Positions 15,643 to 24,083 of a stretch of DNA of 35,377 nt are shown here, piece by piece. Each line of letters opens with the position of its first letter. The stretch's first letter is position 1. The notes beneath the pieces were generated by a model, which did no database searches, was not told where the DNA came from, and saw only the letters and a list, made by a program, of their open reading frames with translations. The position numbers and the translations under genes were made by a program. Origin of the DNA: an uncultured Clostridia bacterium (lineage in GTDB: Bacteria > Bacillota > Clostridia > TANB77 > CAG-508); contig CALXAW010000001.1 of assembly GCA_944386375.1 (NCBI GenBank), positions 1 to 35,377 of the forward strand, read 5' to 3'.

Positions 15643-16827
15643 CTATAAACTTAAAACATCTATTTTATCTCTATAAATTATTCCTGCTATTGAATCTGAA
15701 AAAACAAAATTACTAATTTCTTGGTTTGCCACATATCTTTTTACAAGCCATCCATTTGTATTTATAAAATGTAATTCTGCGCCTAGGTTTAAACCTACTA
15801 TATCTCCATAACTATGTACTTCTTTTGCCACATCATGAACTGTATATAAATTTTCTTTTAAAGTTGCAGTATTTATTACCATAAGTTCAGAATCCGCAGT
15901 AAATAGTCCTGATGATTTTTCTTCTACAGTAGCAATGCAATTATTTAATTTTATAGAAGAAAATGCTACTTTTTTATCAGCAAAGTTTAAAATCTCTGTG
16001 CTTTGTTCATTATGTATAGAACATATAGAATCATCATACATACATATTAGTCTATCTTTGTCTTGATATGCTATACTTGTTAACAATTTATTTTGATCTG
16101 CATTAAATATATAAGTAACAGAATTATCTACATCTGTTTGTGCATTTTCAATTGATACTATTTTTACATTTGACTGTATTACACTAGAAGAAGTATCAAC
16201 CTCTGCTAAAGCTAAATATTTATTATCATTAGATATACTTACATCTGTAACCTTTGTAGAGGCTAAAAATATTTTAAATAATTCTTTTCCAGTTTGATTA
16301 TATACACTTACAACGGTTTTATAGCTTGTATCTGATATAACAACTGCCATATACCCATTTTTATTTACTACAATATTAGTAATACTGCCTTCTATTTTAT
16401 TTTCCCAAGCAATATCTTGGCCAGAAATTAAGTAAATACTTTGTCCACCTTTTTCTGCAATACCTAAAAATCTTCCACTTGAATTAAATATAACATCATT
16501 TATTGGAACTTCTAAGGTCTTTTCTTCTTTTCCAGCACTATTATAAATATTAAAACTATTTTTACTTAAAATACCAATATATCTATCATATGCACAAATC
16601 TCTACATTTGCATCAGAATTAAACTCTATTGTAGAAACATCATCTTGTGTAACCTCTTTTTGTAAAATATGTACATCAACCCAATTTCTAAAATCTTCTC
16701 TTACCACATACAATGTACCTACAGTGATTAAGGCAATAATAACTAATGCAATAATAACACAAATAATAATTTTCTTTTTATTAACTTTTTTTTCCTCACC
16801 TAAACTACCATAGTCAAAATGATCCAT
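15643..16827 (-). CDS. Membrane-anchored beta-propeller-like protein (DUF5711-like)
   Basis: One membrane helix (IIICVIIALVIIALITVGTLY) follows a short cytoplasmic start. The rest is extracytoplasmic, with repeated 40-50-residue units that read as WD40/PQQ-like blades (for example ISNDNKYLALAEVDT, VNKNGYMAVVISD, FNSSGRFLGIAEKG). Propellers of this kind usually serve as binding platforms, not enzymes. It resembles the DUF5711 group of clostridia, a tentative match. It heads the operon with cvpA. The start is uncertain: ATG 16827 has AAAGG 12 nt away, ATG 16839 has no spacing, and TTG 16860 has GAAAGG 10 nt away. No partner can be deduced from the sequence. Confidence 0.72.
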   Translation of the reverse strand: MDHFDYGSLGEEKKVNKKKIIICVIIALVIIALITVGTLYVVREDFRNWVDVHILQKEVTQDDVSTIEFNSDANVEICAYDRYIGILSKNSFNIYNSAGKEEKTLEVPINDVIFNSSGRFLGIAEKGGQSIYLISGQDIAWENKIEGSITNIVVNKNGYMAVVISDTSYKTVVSVYNQTGKELFKIFLASTKVTDVSISNDNKYLALAEVDTSSSVIQSNVKIVSIENAQTDVDNSVTYIFNADQNKLLTSIAYQDKDRLICMYDDSICSIHNEQSTEILNFADKKVAFSSIKLNNCIATVEEKSSGLFTADSELMVINTATLKENLYTVHDVAKEVHSYGDIVGLNLGAELHFINTNGWLVKRYVANQEISNFVFSDSIAGIIYRDKIDVLSL

Positions 16828-16910
16828 TATTAACTTCATCCTTTCCAATGTATCAAACAAATTTGGAAAACCTTTCTTTCTCTTTTGCTCCTAACACCTA
16901 TATTTTACTA

Positions 16911-16957
16911 TTTATATAAAAAAAAGTAAAGCTCACAGAAAATTTTCTATGAGCTTT
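16911..16957 (-). terminator. Rho-independent terminator of the DUF378 gene
   Basis: A 15-bp stem with one mismatch (16928-16942 with 16943-16957, containing AGCTCA/TGAGCT) is followed on the minus strand by a long T-run (16911-16927). It starts 12 bp past the DUF378 stop. Confidence 0.88.
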
Positions 16958-16969
16958 TCATAAATTACT

Positions 16970-17161
16970 TTATTTATCATCAAATAATAATTTAATTCCC
17001 CATAATCCAGAAATACCAACTAAACCATAAATAATTCTAGAAAGTACTGTCATATCTCCAAAGATTGCTTCAACTAAATTAAATTGAAAAAATCCAATCA
17101 ATCCCCAGTTAATAGCACCTATTATTATTAATATTAATGCAATTGTGTCTATAATCTTCAC
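16970..17161 (-). CDS. DUF378 family small membrane protein
   Basis: A 63-residue protein with two membrane helices (TIALILIIIGAINWGLIGFF and LSRIIYGLVGISGLWGIKLL) separated by FNLVEAIFGD. The GAINWGL and YGLVGISGLW motifs define DUF378, a widespread family of unknown function. GTG 17161 is the preferred start because AAGGGGG is 8 nt upstream. The longer frame from ATG 17194 would add 11 residues without a ribosome site. It is monocistronic, divergent from capA, and closed by a strong terminator. Confidence 0.85.
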   Translation of the reverse strand: MKIIDTIALILIIIGAINWGLIGFFQFNLVEAIFGDMTVLSRIIYGLVGISGLWGIKLLFDDK

Positions 17162-17328
17162 TCTGCTCACCCCCTTGCTACATACTATTAACATGATTTT
17201 ATAAATATAACTAAGTAATAAAATTTACAATATATACTTATTTTCCCTTTTTAGCTAAAATTTATTCATTTTATTGAAAAAAACTTTTTTTTATGATAAC
17301 TTTGTAATATAAAAGTTGGGGTGATATA

Positions 17329-18597
17329 ATGAGAAGAAATCAAAGAAACTATAAAAGAAAAAAATTAGTAATAAAAAATAAAAAAGCATTTGCAAGGTCA
17401 GTATCAATTTTATTAATAATAATTGGTTTGTGTATGGCAATTTACTTTGGAAGATCTATATTTAAAGAAAAATTTGTTATGCCAGTATTTTCCACAGAGA
17501 CCTCACAAACTACTCAAAACGAAACCCCTGAAAATGCAGAAGAAAAAGAAGTGCCAGAAAACGCAACATTTACTATGGCAGTAACAGGTGACATTATGTG
17601 CCACAACACCCAATACAAGGACGCATATGATGCTACTACAGGAACTTATGACTTTTCATATGTATTTGAAGATGTAAAATATTATATACAAACAGCAGAT
17701 ATAGCAATTGGCAACTTAGAAACCACATTTGCTGGAAGCGAAGTAGGTTACAGCAGTTACCCAACATTTAACACACCAGAAGCATTAGCATACAACTTAA
17801 AAAATATAGGATTTGATGTATTAACAACAGCAAACAATCATAGCCTAGATAAGGGCTACTCTGGATTAGAAAGTACTATAAATTACTTAGACGACGCAGA
17901 CATTGCACATACGGGAACTTTTAACTCACCAGAGGCGCAAAACACCATTTTATATAAATATGTTAAAGGTGTAAAAATAGCATTTTTAAGTTATACCTAC
18001 GGAACAAACGGAATCCCTGTTCCATCTGGTAAAGAATATTGTATAAATTTAATTGACAAAAACTTAATAGCTAGTCAACTAGAACTTGCCAAACAAGAAA
18101 ATCCAGACTTAATATGTGTAAGTATGCACTGGGGCGAAGAATACCGCACAACACCAAATGATACGCAAAAAGAATTGGCAGACTTTTTATTTCAAAATGG
18201 TGCTGATATAATTTTAGGAAATCACTCACATGTATTAGAACCTATGGAAAAGCGTACAATCACATTAGAAGATGGCACAACCAAAGACGGCTTTGTAATA
18301 TATTCTTTAGGAAACTTTATCTCTGGACAAGTTAAAGAATTAACAAAAGACACAGCAATATTAAATTTAACAATAACTAAAAATGGAGAAACAGGAAAAA
18401 TAACTATAGATAACGCAAGTTATATACCTCTATATATGTACAAAAGCTCAGCTTCAACAAAAGCATTTAAATTATTGGACATAAACAAAGAAATTTCTGC
18501 ATACGAAGCACAAAGTCCAGAAGCAGTAAGCACAACTGTTTATAATACACTAGTTAGCGAATTAGGCAAAATAAAAAAAATATTAGGAGAACAATAG
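17329..18597 (+). CDS. CapA/PgsA-type metallophosphoesterase-like protein
   Basis: A 422-residue protein of the CapA family, associated with poly-gamma-glutamate capsules but also found without them. A basic N terminus and one membrane helix (ILLIIIGLCMAIYFGRSIF, about residues 27-45) place the rest outside the cell. Metal-site motifs in order: AVTGDIMCHNTQ near residue 85, IGNLETTF near 128, TTANNHSLDKG near 170, VSMHWGEEY near 265 and ILGNHSHVLEP near 300. The ATG has GGGGTGAT upstream. Other poly-glutamate genes (capB, capC) are absent, so the polymer role is unproven. The next gene, a J-domain protein, starts 3 bp after its stop. Confidence 0.9.
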   Translation: MRRNQRNYKRKKLVIKNKKAFARSVSILLIIIGLCMAIYFGRSIFKEKFVMPVFSTETSQTTQNETPENAEEKEVPENATFTMAVTGDIMCHNTQYKDAYDATTGTYDFSYVFEDVKYYIQTADIAIGNLETTFAGSEVGYSSYPTFNTPEALAYNLKNIGFDVLTTANNHSLDKGYSGLESTINYLDDADIAHTGTFNSPEAQNTILYKYVKGVKIAFLSYTYGTNGIPVPSGKEYCINLIDKNLIASQLELAKQENPDLICVSMHWGEEYRTTPNDTQKELADFLFQNGADIILGNHSHVLEPMEKRTITLEDGTTKDGFVIYSLGNFISGQVKELTKDTAILNLTITKNGETGKITIDNASYIPLYMYKSSASTKAFKLLDINKEISAYEAQSPEAVSTTVYNTLVSELGKIKKILGEQ

Positions 18598-18600
18598 AAG

Positions 18601-19290
18601 ATGGAAAATAAAAACTATTACGAATGGTTAGAAATAAGCAAAAATGCCTCTCCAGAAGTTATAGAAAAAGCATATAAAGCACTAGTAAAAAAATATCATC
18701 CAGACTTACAAGAAGGAGAATCAAAAAAAGAGGCAGAAGAAATTATAAAACACATAAACGAAGCATACGAGGTCTTATCAGATGCAATAAAAAGAGAAGA
18801 GTATGACCACACATTGCAAGATGATACAGTATCAAAAGAGGATTATGATAAATTAAAACAAGAACTTAATAATGTAAAAAATAATCAAAATTATAATACA
18901 AATAATATATATTACGAACAAAATCAACCTACAAATAATCCTTCTCAAGAAGATTTAAATCAAATATTACAAGAAGAACAATTTCGTAGAGAACAAGAAG
19001 AACTAGAATATAGAAGACAAGTAGAAGCTGCAAAACAAAAAGCTTACCATGATGCATATATTCAAGACCTAAAAAATAGAGGATATAAAATAAAATATAA
19101 AAAAAGTTTTAAAGATTATTTAGCTGGAATAATAACAATAGCTGTAATTATACTTGTTTTTATTATATTATGGTACATTCCACCTACACACAATTGGTTT
19201 GTAAGCTTATACGAAAGTAACCCTATTATCAAAATAATAGTAGACATTTTTAGAAGCTTTATACATACAATAACAAGTATATTTGAATAA
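18601..19290 (+). CDS. Membrane-anchored J-domain protein
   Basis: The J domain spans residues 1-65 (NYYEWLEISKNASPE, then KKYHPDLQEGE with the HPD tripeptide), so it should recruit DnaK. It is followed by a Gln/Asn/Glu-rich probable coiled coil (about 80-155), a basic stretch and one membrane helix (ITIAVIILVFIILWYIPPTH, about 177-196). There is no DnaJ C-terminal substrate domain. The likely topology is J domain in the cytoplasm and a short C terminus outside. Its ribosome site (AGGAGAA) lies inside the end of capA and the genes are 3 bp apart, so they are co-translated. The client is unknown; a link to CapA-dependent envelope assembly is a guess from context. Confidence 0.83.
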   Translation: MENKNYYEWLEISKNASPEVIEKAYKALVKKYHPDLQEGESKKEAEEIIKHINEAYEVLSDAIKREEYDHTLQDDTVSKEDYDKLKQELNNVKNNQNYNTNNIYYEQNQPTNNPSQEDLNQILQEEQFRREQEELEYRRQVEAAKQKAYHDAYIQDLKNRGYKIKYKKSFKDYLAGIITIAVIILVFIILWYIPPTHNWFVSLYESNPIIKIIVDIFRSFIHTITSIFE

Positions 19291-19295
19291 GAAAT

Positions 19296-19344
19296 TCCCA
19301 TATGAACTTTACTTTTTAGTTTATAGTTCATATGGGAGTTTTTT
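19296..19344 (+). terminator. Terminator shared by two converging genes
   Basis: A 13-bp perfect stem (TCCCATATGAACT, 19296-19308, with complement at 19325-19337) and 16-nt loop are followed by a T-run. It ends the capA-J-domain operon. The tail overlaps the stop codon of the converging permease gene. Confidence 0.9.
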
Positions 19345-21010
19345 AGTTTATTTTGTTAAACAATTTACTTTGCCATTTTTTAATGCATCTATCTAATATA
19401 ATAAATGCTAATAAATATATTAAAAATTCTGCAACTAACGCAACCATTACATTAGTCTCTTTAAAAAAAGTAGCAATATACATTAATATTAGCACATTTA
19501 CAATCATAAAAGCATACTGAAAAAATTTATTATCACTTTTTTTAACAACTGCATATTCTGTATTCCAATCTAAATTAGGTCTGCGTAAGTCTACAATTAA
19601 CATTAAATAACTATTTATAAAATTAATTACAGTGGCTATAACAAATAGCATTAATATATACACCCAATTTATTTGTGGTAATACATACCAAATAACACCT
19701 AAAGCTACTATGGTTATACACAAATTAAGTACAATTTGTGGAAAACTTTTATACAAAAACTGTTTATACAATTCTACTGGAATATACTTAATAACTTTTG
19801 CATTTTTCCCTTCTCTAGATATTGCTGTTAATGACAAAGTAGACAAACTAAACAATACCTGTAATGCAATTAATATCGGACATGCAGACTCCATATTAAA
19901 CGAAAAGCTTTGTATTGCATTTTTTATTTCTTCATTTTCCATAATTTGAGACCACACAGGAAATATAACATAACCTATCCCTAAAAGTGTTATTAATACA
20001 ATAATTATAGGTAAACAACACTGCATAAAAAATATTGGCTCACGTATTAATAATTTTAAATCCTTTTGTATATATGCTTTAGCTATTCCACTAGACTTTT
20101 TTAATTCTTTTTCTTTTATTTTTTTAGTTTGTTTTTTAGTATAAGTAGACATACTTTTTAATACATCTTTTAAATATGTAAATTTTCCTATTAATACAAA
20201 TACAGCAAAACTTAATATATTAATTAACAATATTTTTGCAAAATTTGCTATTGTTTCTAAGCTTGCCGGGTTTGCTAAGATGTTTGCACTTGGATTTATT
20301 ATTAGCAAATAATTATTTACACTTTGCAAATTTTCACTTAAGTTAACTCCTTCTTCTAACTCTTGTATATTATAATTTTGCGGAATTACAGTCTGCAAAA
20401 ATACATATTCTAATACACAAACAATTGCAACCATAATAAATGTAACTGCAAATTGAAATAAGTTTTTATTTTTTATAAAACGTACAAACCTCATAATAAT
20501 TAATGTTAATATACTTATAAATGTTGCTATTAATATCGGAAACACTGCTAATATTAATAGCTCCCATATATAAAATAATAAATTTGCTTGTGTCATAAGT
20601 CCAAACAATGTAAATGGAACAACAGCACAAACCGCTTCTGTTGCATACATCATAGTTAATAATGTTGCTAATTTTGCTACAAGCAACTCTACTGGCTTTA
20701 TTGGCATATAAAATACCTTTTCTATATCCTTAGAAAAGAAAAATACATTTACACAAATAATTATTGTTTGAAATAACAATATTATTCCTATAACTAAAAA
20801 ATATAAATCCAAAAATACTCTTTCTTGACCAATTTCTATTAAAAACTTTATCATTTTATGGCTTAAATATGTTATAGCTATAAATAATAATAATATCATC
20901 CAAAAAAATATAGACCTTTTATTAAAACCGCTTTTTTCTTTATCAAATATAGGTAAACTCTGATAAAAGTCTTTAATAAAAACTTTAGATAAACTAATTA
21001 CTTTATTCAT
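19343..21010 (-). CDS. ABC-2-like transporter permease (orphan)
   Basis: About 555 residues with roughly 12 predicted membrane helices in two halves. A cytoplasmic stretch, FSKDIEKVFYMPIKPVELLVAKL, follows the second or third helix. A Lys-rich linker (KKQTKKIKEKELKKSSGIAK) near the middle precedes LLIREPIFFMQCCLPI, the kind of coupling region found in ABC-2 permeases. No ATP-binding subunit is adjacent, so its partner must lie elsewhere; substrate unknown. ATG 21010 is preferred because GGAGAG sits 8 nt upstream. The longer frame from ATG 21088 would start only a few bases after the predicted transcription start. An 11-bp palindrome AGAACGGTTCT (21065-21075) lies in the leader and might be an operator. 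Confidence 0.72.
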   Translation of the reverse strand: MNKVISLSKVFIKDFYQSLPIFDKEKSGFNKRSIFFWMILLLFIAITYLSHKMIKFLIEIGQERVFLDLYFLVIGIILLFQTIIICVNVFFFSKDIEKVFYMPIKPVELLVAKLATLLTMMYATEAVCAVVPFTLFGLMTQANLLFYIWELLILAVFPILIATFISILTLIIMRFVRFIKNKNLFQFAVTFIMVAIVCVLEYVFLQTVIPQNYNIQELEEGVNLSENLQSVNNYLLIINPSANILANPASLETIANFAKILLINILSFAVFVLIGKFTYLKDVLKSMSTYTKKQTKKIKEKELKKSSGIAKAYIQKDLKLLIREPIFFMQCCLPIIIVLITLLGIGYVIFPVWSQIMENEEIKNAIQSFSFNMESACPILIALQVLFSLSTLSLTAISREGKNAKVIKYIPVELYKQFLYKSFPQIVLNLCITIVALGVIWYVLPQINWVYILMLFVIATVINFINSYLMLIVDLRRPNLDWNTEYAVVKKSDNKFFQYAFMIVNVLILMYIATFFKETNVMVALVAEFLIYLLAFIILDRCIKKWQSKLFNKIN

Positions 21011-21097
21011 TACAACTCTCCATATTATTAATATTGTATTAAATTTATGGCTAATATATATACTAGAACGGTTCTTGAATGTAACCATTTAATAATA

Positions 21098-21127
21098 ATT
21101 ATAACATCTTATAATATATTTGGTCAA
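21098..21127 (-). promoter_or_regulatory. Promoter of the permease gene
   Basis: On the minus strand TTGACC (21122-21127) and TATAAT (21098-21103) are spaced by 18 bp. It ends 4 bp from the left hairpin repeat of the ATPase cassette. Confidence 0.65.
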
Positions 21128-21131
21128 TTTT

Positions 21132-21169
21132 ATTACGAATTTTTGACGCATCCGTCACTTTTTCGTAAT
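21132..21169. repeat. 38-bp hairpin direct repeat, left of the ATPase gene
   Basis: Outer arms ATTACGAA and TTCGTAAT enclose an inner dyad TGACG-CATC-CGTCA. The same 38 bp, with one mismatch, recurs at 22619-22656, in the same orientation, on the far side of the ATPase gene. CAATTT precedes both copies. Confidence 0.9.
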
Positions 21170-21197
21170 GGTTTTATATTGGCCTGAAGATATTTTT

Positions 21198-21289
21198 GTT
21201 AAATGTTCAATAATTTCACTGATAAATGTTCAGCAAAATCACTGTTAAACGTCCACCAAAAACCTTGACAAATATTCAATCATTTAGTA
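21198..21289 (+). repeat. Four tandem 23-bp degenerate repeats before the ATPase gene
   Basis: Units start at 21198, 21221, 21244 and 21267 without gaps. Consensus is roughly GTTAAATGTTCA followed by NCAAAATCACT; the third and fourth units diverge most. The -35 element falls across the junction of units 3 and 4, so bound proteins would affect transcription. The 23-bp period is about two helical turns. Confidence 0.75.
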
Positions 21290-21296
21290 ATATAAT
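21265..21296 (+). promoter_or_regulatory. Promoter of the DUF4143 ATPase gene
   Basis: TTGACA at 21265-21270 is perfect. Candidate -10 hexamers are TAATAT at 21288 (17-bp spacer) and TATAAT at 21291 (20-bp spacer). It lies inside the tandem repeat array, only about 18-20 bp before the start codon. Confidence 0.6.
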
Positions 21297-21313
21297 ATTA
21301 GGAGGTGCGTAAG

Positions 21314-22594
21314 ATGGCTCTAACTAAGCAAGATTATAAGCCACGATTAATAGATCAAAAAATAGAAAGATATATACAAGTATTTGGTGCTTTATGTATT
21401 GAAGGACCAAAATGGTGTGGAAAGACATGGACATCACTAAACCATTCAGAAAGTGTAACATATCTTACAGAAACAGAAATAAGAAACTTGGCAGAAGTAG
21501 ATCCAAAATACATTTTTAACAAATTAAGACCGCAACTTATAGACGAATGGCAACTAGTTCCAGAAATTTGGGATGCAGTTAGGCACGAATGTGATGAAGA
21601 TAATAAAAAAGGAAAATTTATTTTAACAGGTTCTACAACATTGAATAACGAAAGTTCTAAAAAAGTCTTTCATTCTGGTGCTGGTAGAATTGCAAGATTA
21701 AAAATGTATACCATGAGTTTATTTGAATCTGGTAATTCCACAGGAGATGTCGCAATTACAGACATGCTAAACTCCACAGTAAATTTAGGTTATATTAGAA
21801 AAGTAGAGCTTCAAGAACTAGCAGAGTATATTATTAGAGGCGGTTGGCCTGCTAATATTAACACAAACATAAATGATATAGACCTAATACCAAAAAGCTA
21901 CATAGATTCCATTTTAAATGCAGATATAAATGACGAAAACGGCAAGCAAAGAGACAAAAATAAGATGATGATGATACTTAAATCACTTGCTAGAAACGAA
22001 AGTACACTAGTAGGTGCTAAAACAATTATAAAAGATATAGAAGAATTTGAAAATAATGATGAATTAATAAAAAGTAGAACTACAATATTAGATTATATAG
22101 ATTGCTTAAACAGGTTACATTTAATCGAAAATCAAAATGCATTTAATTTAAACTATCGTTCTTCTGATAGAGTAGGAAAAGTTGCCAAAAGACATTTTAC
22201 TGACCCATCACTTGCCAGCGCATGCCTTAATTTAACTATAGAAAAACTATTATTAGACCACAATACTTTTGGATTATTATTTGAAGCTCTAGTTGAAAGA
22301 GATTTAAGAATTTATATGGATTATTTAGATGGAAATTTATATCATTTTAGAGATAATACCTCTGGTGATGAAATAGATAGTATATTAGAATTTAAAGACG
22401 GTGAATATGCTACTATAGAAATAAAATTAACTTCAAAAGGAATTGAAGATGCAAAAAAAAGCTTAACAACTTTTTATAATAAAGCAAATAAAAAGCCAAA
22501 ATTTATGTGCATTATAGTTGGACACTTTGAAGCAGTTATGCAAGACCCTGAAACAGGAATATACATAATCCCTATAACCTCTCTAAAGCCATAA
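21314..22594 (+). CDS. AAA ATPase with DUF4143 C-terminal domain
   Basis: A 426-residue member of the AAA_14/DUF4143 family, common accessory ATPases of uncertain role that spread horizontally. The N-terminal domain has Walker A in EGPKWCGKTWTS near residue 30, Walker B in LIDEWQLVPEIWD near 75 and a sensor strand FILTGSTT near 105. A middle helical region follows. The C-terminal part has GDEIDSILEF and ATIEIKL spaced as in PD-(D/E)xK nuclease-like folds (D, then E-x-K). ATG 21314 is chosen with AGGAGG (21300-21305) 8 nt away; the in-frame GTG at 21305 overlaps that site. The gene is alone, lies between two 38-bp hairpin repeats, and has its own promoter with tandem repeats. This looks like a mobile or acquired unit. 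Confidence 0.9.
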   Translation: MALTKQDYKPRLIDQKIERYIQVFGALCIEGPKWCGKTWTSLNHSESVTYLTETEIRNLAEVDPKYIFNKLRPQLIDEWQLVPEIWDAVRHECDEDNKKGKFILTGSTTLNNESSKKVFHSGAGRIARLKMYTMSLFESGNSTGDVAITDMLNSTVNLGYIRKVELQELAEYIIRGGWPANINTNINDIDLIPKSYIDSILNADINDENGKQRDKNKMMMILKSLARNESTLVGAKTIIKDIEEFENNDELIKSRTTILDYIDCLNRLHLIENQNAFNLNYRSSDRVGKVAKRHFTDPSLASACLNLTIEKLLLDHNTFGLLFEALVERDLRIYMDYLDGNLYHFRDNTSGDEIDSILEFKDGEYATIEIKLTSKGIEDAKKSLTTFYNKANKKPKFMCIIVGHFEAVMQDPETGIYIIPITSLKP

Positions 22595-22618
22595 AGTTTG
22601 ATGTACAATACAATTTAC

Positions 22619-22656
22619 ATTACGAATTTTTGACGCATCCGTCTCTTTTTCGTAAT
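22619..22656. repeat. 38-bp hairpin direct repeat, right of the ATPase gene
   Basis: 37 of 38 bases match the copy at 21132-21169, in the same orientation, 1,487 bp away. It lies 24 bp after the ATPase stop and before the terminator of the secretion operon. Confidence 0.9.
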
Positions 22657-22671
22657 ATTCTTTCATGTTAT

Positions 22672-22702
22672 ATGAAAAGGGCTCCTTTTATAGGAACCCT
22701 TT
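22672..22702 (-). terminator. Terminator of the type IV secretion operon
   Basis: An 11-bp stem (AAAGGGCTCCT, 22676-22686, with 22692-22702, one G-U) and 5-nt loop are followed on the minus strand by TTTTC. It lies 22 bp past the last gene of the operon and may also stop the converging ATPase transcript. Confidence 0.85.
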
Positions 22703-22724
22703 AGTTATTCTAATTATTTTATTC

Positions 22725-24065
22725 TTACTCAAAGCTAAATGACATTACAAAATCTGTACCCTCTTGTAGTTGCATAATTATTGTCATTGGTTTACTCTCA
22801 TTTTTATTTAATGTATTTGTTACTGTTACTTTGTATATATATGTTTCTCCCTCTTGTGAAAATTCATCATAACTAATATCATTATAACTGTATAAATTAT
22901 TTTTTATAGCATTTTCAAAATCTTGCTGTGTTTTATAATAGTTAGACTTAAACGAATCTGCTAAAAGCTTATATGCATAAGTATAGTCTTTTGTATTTAT
23001 TGCATCTATAAATAATTCAATATTCATACCCACTTTTTCTTGAGCCCCGCCTGAATTATATCTTTCTAAAAATTCTGCTTGCTGTATTGTATGTGCATCC
23101 AATAATGCCGTAAAATCCATTATACTTTTTTCATTAAATATATAATAATTGCCCTTATTGTCTATGCATATAATATTTCTTACATTATTATCATTAGCCA
23201 CTACTTGATATTTACTTAATGCTACTGAAGAAATCTCTTCTCTATTATCATTTACATACTGTGCAAATACCTCATAATTTCCAAATCGTTTTTCTTTATA
23301 TTCTGTATCTAAATATTCATATGCTAATTCAGTACGAGCTAATGTCATTCTTTTAAAGGTATTCATATATTCTCTAGCAAGATACTCATAGTTAATTTTT
23401 GCTTCTTCTATAACATTATTGTCGTTTTTTTCAATTGGATTATTATTATTAATTATTTCTATTTCATTTATGTCAGTATATTCCCTATTTATTAGTGGCT
23501 CAATAGCAAATGCTTTATTAGCTAAATCATAGTTTACCAATAAATATATATCTCTTATATAGTTATTATTAATATCTGTTAAAAATCCATATACTGCATA
23601 TTTTTCTATTTTATCTGCTCTTAATACATTCATTTTTAAAGGAACAAATATTACATCGTTATCTATTTTATCAACATAATTTCTAACATTTTCTGCGTTA
23701 ACATTGTTATTTTCTATATATTCATTACTTAATATATCACATATATATCCATTAATTTCTGCTTCACTAACAACGAGCATTCTTTCATTATTTTCATTTG
23801 TAGTATAATATCTAGAATTATTTATATTTATAATATCTAAATAACTATTAACACAATTACTTATTGTAAAAAATTTAATATTATCCACTAATTGCATTGT
23901 TGTTTCTTTTTCGTAATCTATTACTACTCCTGGGTCTCCAACCTCTGCTATATTTTCTCCATTACCATAGGAGTCTGTATTCAATTTTAATATTATTAAA
24001 ATAACTATTATAATTATTACTACTAATATACTTAATAATATTATAGCTTTTTTTAATTTTTCCAC
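22725..24065 (-). CDS. Membrane-anchored NTF2-like protein, VirB8-like accessory subunit
   Basis: One N-terminal membrane helix (IILLSILVVIIIIVILIIL, residues 8-26) is followed by about 415 extracytoplasmic residues. Two segments look like NTF2-fold units: near residues 215-320 (YLAREYMNTFKRMTLARTEL then AYEYLDTEYKEKRFG) and near 330-446 (IELFIDAINTKDYTYAYKLL then DSFKSNYYKTQQDFENAI). This arrangement resembles VirB8/TcpC-type scaffold proteins of Gram-positive conjugation systems, which hold the channel together outside the membrane. The fold is inferred from pattern only. The start is GTG 24065, set by AGGAGG 10 nt upstream. It is the last gene of the operon, 18 bp after the hydrolase gene. 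Confidence 0.7.
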   Translation of the reverse strand: MEKLKKAIILLSILVVIIIIVILIILKLNTDSYGNGENIAEVGDPGVVIDYEKETTMQLVDNIKFFTISNCVNSYLDIININNSRYYTTNENNERMLVVSEAEINGYICDILSNEYIENNNVNAENVRNYVDKIDNDVIFVPLKMNVLRADKIEKYAVYGFLTDINNNYIRDIYLLVNYDLANKAFAIEPLINREYTDINEIEIINNNNPIEKNDNNVIEEAKINYEYLAREYMNTFKRMTLARTELAYEYLDTEYKEKRFGNYEVFAQYVNDNREEISSVALSKYQVVANDNNVRNIICIDNKGNYYIFNEKSIMDFTALLDAHTIQQAEFLERYNSGGAQEKVGMNIELFIDAINTKDYTYAYKLLADSFKSNYYKTQQDFENAIKNNLYSYNDISYDEFSQEGETYIYKVTVTNTLNKNESKPMTIIMQLQEGTDFVMSFSFE

Positions 24066-24083
24066 TTATCACATACCTCCTAT

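Noticed and set aside
17195..17328. Divergent spacer between DUF378 and capA
   Set aside because: Searched for promoters; TTGAAA near 17274 has no acceptable -10 at 16-18 bp, so none is called.
21011..21088. Longer N terminus for the ABC-2-like permease (ATG 21088)
   Set aside because: No ribosome site, and it would begin almost at the predicted transcription start; ATG 21010 has GGAGAG.
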